Of a stretch of DNA of 64,000 bases, positions 61,069 through 64,000 are shown piece by piece. The stretch is from contig NC_004663.1 of the NCBI RefSeq assembly GCF_000011065.1, forward strand, positions 4,216,001 through 4,280,000. The letters are read 5' to 3'. The stretch comes from Bacteroides thetaiotaomicron VPI-5482. GTDB lineage: Bacteria; Bacteroidota; Bacteroidia; Bacteroidales; Bacteroidaceae. How positions within the stretch are numbered: position 1 is the stretch's first letter; each line of letters starts with the position of its first letter. The notes under the pieces were generated by a model. That model had not been told where the DNA came from. It saw only the letters and a list, made by a program, of their open reading frames with translations, and searched no databases. The position numbers and the translations under genes are program-made.

Positions 61069-63675
61069 TTATTTAAGTGCGTTGAGCCATCCGGGTACAT
61101 AGCCCAGACGTTCCCGCAATTGTGCCTCGTACAAAGATTCGGGGGATACCTTCATACCGGTACTTTCTTCATATGTGACTTGTTGCTGCTCTTTACCGGA
61201 GAATTTCACGTTCATACCATGTGTACCGACTACGATAGGCGGGAAAATCTTCCACCATGTATCGCTGTCGCTCCACCATGCGAAGTTAGAAGCGTGAGAA
61301 TCCGTTCCGGTCACATTCAGATTCCACAGGGTGAGGTCGCCCAGGTGATTGGGGACTTCATTTTCGTCGCCTCCTGCGCGGTAGTATACAAGTCCGCCGC
61401 TGCAATTGTCTATCAGCGTGGCACGGGGCTGTGTGGCGTGGGATTCGAAACAGGCGTCATTGCCCCAGGTTACGTTCCATAATACGGTTCCTACACTTGG
61501 CTTCGATACGCCGCAACCGTGGAACTGCCCTTGGCAACTCTTGCCGTATACGTCATTTCCTGCACTTTCATCGCGGACTTTGCCGATAAAGACGCGTGAA
61601 GAACCTTGCGAACGTACGGCTGAATGTCCGCGTTTTCCACTGATACGGATATCGTATGCCGAGCTGTTGGCAGATTCGGCAAAAGTAAGCGCTTCGCTGA
61701 CACTCTCGAAGTGGACGTTGCGTACCCATGAATTGACTACACGTTGCAGCAGCAGCGGTTTATAGGCTCCGTCGTATTGCCAGCCTACTTTAGCCTGTTC
61801 GGCGTGTCCTTCTCCGTGATGGGCGTAGCCGTCCAATGCGTTTCCTACGAAGCTCAGGTCTTCCACACCGACATTCTCCAGATATTTGTACGTACGGATT
61901 TCCCACCCTTCCGTATCGTTATATTTGATGTCGATGTCGTGCATGATCGGTTCGTAGAAAGTGATCTTGCCGTTTGAGGCGGATTTCACCTGATGAAACT
62001 CGGTGATTTTGACGCCATACAGGTCGTCGGAGCTTTGGTTGATGGAGATAGGGGCTTTCGCTATCGCCCAGTTCTCGTTGAGGGCAATCGGACCGATCTC
62101 TTTCTTTACCAGTTCCCTGTCTCCGCTGCGCAAGCGCAACTGTACCCACTGTCCGGAGGAGATTCCGGTGGTTCCGCTGACTTTCACGGTAAAGTCTCCG
62201 CGCTTGGCATTCTCGGTAACGGAAGCAAGCTTGGGGGAGTTACCGGCATTGTTCGGACCGTTGGTGTGCTTGATTGCCAACAGTATAGGTGATGAACTGA
62301 GGTTGCTGATACTTGTCGGCAGATTAGGCGTTTCCATGATCAGACGGGTCTTGTCGGGACCGTCGCCTTTGATCACAAAGTTACCGCCATAGATTTCAAT
62401 GCCACTGCTGACATTGTTGTTTTTCGAATCAACGGCATCCTTCTGCTTGCTTTCGTCGCGGGTGTTATCGTCGTCGTTGTGAAGAATGTAGTCGCCTGCG
62501 GGGAAATAGATTACAATCTTCGCGTTGGCGTTCAGCTTGTTGGTTCCGTTTACTCTTGTCATGCCTTTCTCTTGCAGGATGCTGATCAGCGCTTCACGGG
62601 CGGTCATGTTCTTGGCGGTCATGCGCTCTTTTACGTTGATCACTTGGTATCCTAAAGAAAATGCGCCTTGCGGCGCACTTTCTCCATGATTATATCCGGC
62701 ATACGAATAGTCGGGTAGCACATTGTCCTCTCCCTGCCTGAAGCGTTGCCAAGCTAAAGCCGAGTTGGCATCTATCTCCGTGGTCAGCAGTTTTACCGGA
62801 AGTTTCACTACCCGGCAGTAACCTTCTTTCGAGAATATCTTGATGTAAATCTGTTCTTCGTATTCTTTCCCTTGCACGTTTGTTTTGGGGGCGGTGACGA
62901 TCAGTTTGTTTTCCGTCAGTTTCACGCCCCATGTCTGGTTTTCGATGGTGGCTGTTTCCACGTTGGCTTGTTCTACAAGGAATTCCTGCTTTTGTCCCAG
63001 ACCGAAAGTGGCTGTGCCTTCATACTTGATTGTCAGGTAGAAGTCTTTTCCGTAGATGGGGACTTTTACTTGGCTGTTGTCGGCACGGATGGTAAAGGTG
63101 ATCTGTCCGGTCGCTTCGTCGATGGTTACGTTGCTGAACAGGGAACTTGCGTTGGCAACGGCTTGCGTTCCGTCGGCAATCTGGTTGTTGCCCAATTTGT
63201 TCCAGGTGCTTCCGTTGTCGATAGAGATCAGCCAGAAACCGTTTGCATCTACCTTCAGTTTCGGGGTGACGCCTGCTGTTCCCGCTTCGGGGATGGCGCT
63301 TACCGGTTTGTCGTTAACGAGCAGTTCGGTGGTCATGTCGTTGATGGTATATGCCCAGTGACCTGACGCGTTGACGCTGAACAAAGGCATATCGTTCATG
63401 TCTACTTTGCCGCTGTATATGGTTACAGTTTCGCCGTTACTCAGTTCGATGGTATAGTTATCCTGTTCATCCTTGCTATATCCCACCACCAGAATCTTAC
63501 CTTCAACCATCTGCTGATAGTTGCTGATGTCCGAGTTCATCTGTTCTATGCTCGCTTCCAGATTGGCTACCCGTTCTTTCAGGTTGTCAATGTCGGAGCG
63601 CAGATCATCCCGTTCGTCGCACGAGTAAAGTGCGACGAGGAGGGTGATACATATGATTGATATTACTTTTTTCAT
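61069..63675 (-). CDS. PL29-like glycosaminoglycan lyase with DUF4988 and DUF4955 domains
   Basis: An 868-residue lipoprotein (VALYSC, Cys19). A coiled-coil segment (about 22-58, heptads such as IDNLKERVANLEASIEQM) follows the signal. Then come a DUF4988-type β-domain (about 60-200), a second β-domain (about 205-310) and a long right-handed β-helix domain (about 330-868) of the DUF4955 type. The layout equals that of BT3328, which I recall as the founding member of polysaccharide lyase family 29, active on chondroitin, dermatan and hyaluronan. I could not locate the catalytic residues from sequence alone. It lies just downstream of the truncated gene at the window edge and is followed by a terminator. 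Confidence 0.82.
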   Translation of the reverse strand: MKKVISIICITLLVALYSCDERDDLRSDIDNLKERVANLEASIEQMNSDISNYQQMVEGKILVVGYSKDEQDNYTIELSNGETVTIYSGKVDMNDMPLFSVNASGHWAYTINDMTTELLVNDKPVSAIPEAGTAGVTPKLKVDANGFWLISIDNGSTWNKLGNNQIADGTQAVANASSLFSNVTIDEATGQITFTIRADNSQVKVPIYGKDFYLTIKYEGTATFGLGQKQEFLVEQANVETATIENQTWGVKLTENKLIVTAPKTNVQGKEYEEQIYIKIFSKEGYCRVVKLPVKLLTTEIDANSALAWQRFRQGEDNVLPDYSYAGYNHGESAPQGAFSLGYQVINVKERMTAKNMTAREALISILQEKGMTRVNGTNKLNANAKIVIYFPAGDYILHNDDDNTRDESKQKDAVDSKNNNVSSGIEIYGGNFVIKGDGPDKTRLIMETPNLPTSISNLSSSPILLAIKHTNGPNNAGNSPKLASVTENAKRGDFTVKVSGTTGISSGQWVQLRLRSGDRELVKKEIGPIALNENWAIAKAPISINQSSDDLYGVKITEFHQVKSASNGKITFYEPIMHDIDIKYNDTEGWEIRTYKYLENVGVEDLSFVGNALDGYAHHGEGHAEQAKVGWQYDGAYKPLLLQRVVNSWVRNVHFESVSEALTFAESANSSAYDIRISGKRGHSAVRSQGSSRVFIGKVRDESAGNDVYGKSCQGQFHGCGVSKPSVGTVLWNVTWGNDACFESHATQPRATLIDNCSGGLVYYRAGGDENEVPNHLGDLTLWNLNVTGTDSHASNFAWWSDSDTWWKIFPPIVVGTHGMNVKFSGKEQQQVTYEESTGMKVSPESLYEAQLRERLGYVPGWLNALK

Positions 63676-63688
63676 ACGTTAGTCGGTA

Positions 63689-64000
63689 TTAGTTGGTTGC
63701 ACCGTATTCGGCATATTCTGCATTCGGAACGAAGATACCGTTGGCGAGGTCGAAGGTGCCGCCGTCGAACGGATTGGATGTTAATGCTTTCAGTTCTTCT
63801 GCTCCTTCAAACGGTAGTTTACCTCCATAGAACATTTGCCAATTATAAGTCATAGTTTTGTAAAGGAGGTTATCTGCGCAAATATCTCCTGTTGGGGATG
63901 TTATCTGAGGACGAATGATGACTACATTACCTGTTCCGTCTGTATTTGTCCAGAAGATATTATTTTTAATAGAGGTTTTCGCCAGATTGCCTATGTTTAC
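63689..64000 (-). CDS. C-terminus of a β-helix surface protein (DUF4957/DUF5123-type), 5' truncated by the window edge
   Basis: The minus strand is open from 64000 to a TAA at 63689-63691, giving the last 103 residues of a larger protein. The visible part begins VNIGNLAKTSIKNNIFW, a β-helix rung, and ends ANGIFVPNAEYAEYGATN. That ending, with NPFDGGTFDL before it, resembles the C-terminus of DUF4957/DUF5123 proteins found next to SusD in chondroitin PULs (recalled position BT3329). The downstream PL29-like gene starts 13 bases after the stop, so they share an operon. Confidence 0.75.
   Translation of the reverse strand, partial: VNIGNLAKTSIKNNIFWTNTDGTGNVVIIRPQITSPTGDICADNLLYKTMTYNWQMFYGGKLPFEGAEELKALTSNPFDGGTFDLANGIFVPNAEYAEYGATN

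Noticed and set aside
61069..62392. Several plus-strand ORFs of 100-140 residues opposite the PL29-like gene.
   Set aside because: Antisense shadows of a long, well-supported lyase frame.

Overview
The window is a stretch of Bacteroides chromosome. Support for this: two SusC/SusD polysaccharide utilisation loci (PULs), a hybrid two-component system, many lipoproteins, and repeated TAnnTTTG promoter boxes. Gene order and content resemble what I remember of Bacteroides thetaiotaomicron from about BT3293 to BT3329 (β-1,6-glucan locus BT3309-BT3314, PL8 lyase BT3324, PL29 lyase BT3328). Those locus tags are recalled, not searched. A close relative such as B. ovatus, B. faecis or B. xylanisolvens is equally possible.

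Layout. Positions 1-23.5 kb hold PUL 1. A 5'-truncated GH2 enzyme converges on GH97. Reading leftward on the minus strand from 19.1 kb come GH76, GH3 with a PA14 domain, GH31, an IPT/NHL surface protein, SusC, SusD and a DUF1735-type lipoprotein, then a terminator and GH97. A divergent hybrid two-component sensor (19.4-23.5 kb) is the likely regulator. The glycan target is not clear.

Positions 23.5-30.7 kb are a housekeeping bridge: a probable small transcript with a terminator, a DEAD-box RNA helicase, a tyrosine-phosphatase lipoprotein, a tight LOG/SIS/PfkB cluster, and an M16 peptidase. Positions 30.7-43.1 kb are PUL 2, a compact plus-strand locus: membrane regulator, SusC, SusD, GH30 endo-β-1,6-glucanase, surface glycan-binding protein and GH3 β-glucosidase. 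It matches the known fungal/yeast β-1,6-glucan system.

Positions 43.1-53.1 kb hold a promoter followed by a highly base-paired RNA-like leader before an orphan 150-residue gene, then repeat-rich spacer DNA. Next come a minus-strand cluster (dapB, lepB, a LepB paralogue lacking both catalytic residues, WbqC-like), DUF2851, a large TlpA-type thioredoxin protein and a DUF4348 lipoprotein. Positions 53.2-64 kb contain parts of a chondroitin/glycosaminoglycan system (PL8 and PL29 lyases and a truncated beta-helix surface protein). These are interrupted by repeat-rich DNA, an outer-membrane porin whose start codon is out of frame, a tRNA dihydrouridine synthase, and an AlbA/Schlafen-type ATP-binding protein with an 11-base tandem repeat in its coding region.

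Most notable observations: the structured RNA at 43.2 kb, the catalytically dead signal-peptidase paralogue, the poly-A frameshift in the porin, the frame-shifting 11-base repeat, and a 22-base repeat array at 56.65-56.76 kb. No tRNA, rRNA, CRISPR array, intact insertion sequence or prophage was seen.
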